64,000 bases of DNA from CAVYXK01 sp963772445 (GTDB lineage: Bacteria; Pseudomonadota; Alphaproteobacteria; Acetobacterales; Acetobacteraceae): NCBI GenBank assembly GCA_963772445.1, contig CAVYXK010000014.1, positions 248,001-312,000 of the forward strand, given 5' to 3'. The notes under the pieces were generated by a model. The model saw nothing but the letters and a program-made list of their open reading frames with translations. It did no database searches and was not told where the DNA came from. Below are positions 63,560 through 64,000 of the stretch, in pieces; the stretch's first letter is position 1, and each line of letters begins with the position of its first letter. Position numbers and translations under genes: made by a program.

Positions 63560-64000
63560 GTGTTCGACACCGCCACCGCCCCGGCCGCCGCCGTCCAACC
63601 CGATCCTCATCGGGCCGTGCCGCCGCGCATCGGCCAGGTCCTCAGCCTCGTCCGCACGCTCATCGCCTACGGCCAGAACCTCGCCGACACGCTGCGCCGG
63701 CACACCGCCGACCCGCACGTCCTCCCCTGCTTCGCCTTCGTCGCCACCATCTTCTGCTACCGGCGATTTCGCACCGATCCTCGCCCGCATCGCCCGCGGC
63801 CTGCTCCGCGCCGCCGCGCTCGCAGCCAGGCTCAGCCGGCGCGCCGCCCGCGGCCAGGACCTGAAGCCCACGGCCATCCGCCTGCCGTCCCCACGCAAGC
63901 CGCACGCCGCCAAGCCGGCCAGCCCCGGCCGAGGCTCCGAGCCTCGCCCGCCTGCCCACGCCCGAGGAAATCCTCGCCAAGGACCGCCGCCGCCCGATCG
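63560..64000 (+). pseudogene. Broken gene behind the LexA-type box; runs off the window
   Basis: From GTG 63560 the frame encodes VFDTATAPAAAVQPDPHRAV, PPRIGQVLSLVRTLIAYGQN and LADTLRRHTADPHVLPCFAF to about 63755. It then shifts: the next frame gives APILARIARGLLRAAALAAR and LSRRAARGQDLKPTAIRLPS, and near the edge a third frame gives LARLPTPEEILAKDRRRPI. Together this reads as one alanine/arginine-rich protein with two one-base lesions. I recall similar proteins in related genomes but know no function. The rest is outside the window. Confidence 0.6.

Overview
The window is GC-rich and looks alphaproteobacterial, most likely Rhodospirillales/Acetobacteraceae-like. The evidence is catabolic operons made of SDR, mandelate-racemase and HIBADH families, palindromic intergenic repeats of the alphaproteobacterial type, a GTTC-N7-GTTC LexA-type box near the right edge, and several small secreted proteins of unknown function. 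No single marker fixes the genus.

Positions 1-19,750 are ordinary chromosome with small-molecule metabolism: a serine hydrolase, DUF3237, HIBADH-like dehydrogenase and acyl-CoA synthetase block; an orphan DNA methyltransferase; a TPR protein; a mandelate racemase/muconate lactonizing enzyme; a minus-strand operon (three SDRs, alpha/beta hydrolase, GST, SnoaL-like) divergent from a LysR regulator; and a UgpBAEC-like ABC importer. Three of these genes carry a frameshift or in-frame stop, and a decayed NuoB/hydrogenase-subunit fragment lies at 5.5-5.8 kb.

Positions 19,855-42,785 form a 22.9-kb integrative island in the 3' end of a tRNA-Val(CAC) gene. It is bounded by a perfect 46-bp direct repeat, and matched GTAGCGCA arm-like sites lie just inside each end. 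A tyrosine integrase sits at the right end. Beside it is a minus-strand module: HTH proteins, a RepB-like primase split by an insertion sequence, a DUF3631 protein and two unknown genes joined by ATGA or short overlaps. The left side carries small exported proteins, a retropepsin-like protease and two paralogous 82-aa HTH proteins. The middle carries transposons and a type I restriction remnant (hsdS without a start, intact hsdR, no hsdM).

Positions 42,786-57,214 are a scrap-yard of mobile DNA mixed with small genes: transposase remnants, a filamentous-phage-type II/X replication gene with a ribbon-helix-helix partner, a double-frameshifted IS630 transposase, a pentapeptide-repeat gene, a second tyrosine recombinase, a NUDIX hydrolase, secreted proteins, a branched-chain-amino-acid-type binding protein and a GNAT acetyltransferase.

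Positions 57,215-64,000 hold a third copy of the 2.05-kb IS, a cupin gene followed immediately by an IS5-family element, a compact operon of three DsrE/TusBCD-like genes and, at the right edge, a broken ORF behind a LexA-type box.

The 2.05-kb IS is present three times, each time flanked by CTAG. The copy inside the primase proves a 4-bp CTAG duplication, because removing it with one CTAG restores the reading frame. Many genes differ from an intact frame by one base. That could be real decay or sequence error, and raw reads would decide.
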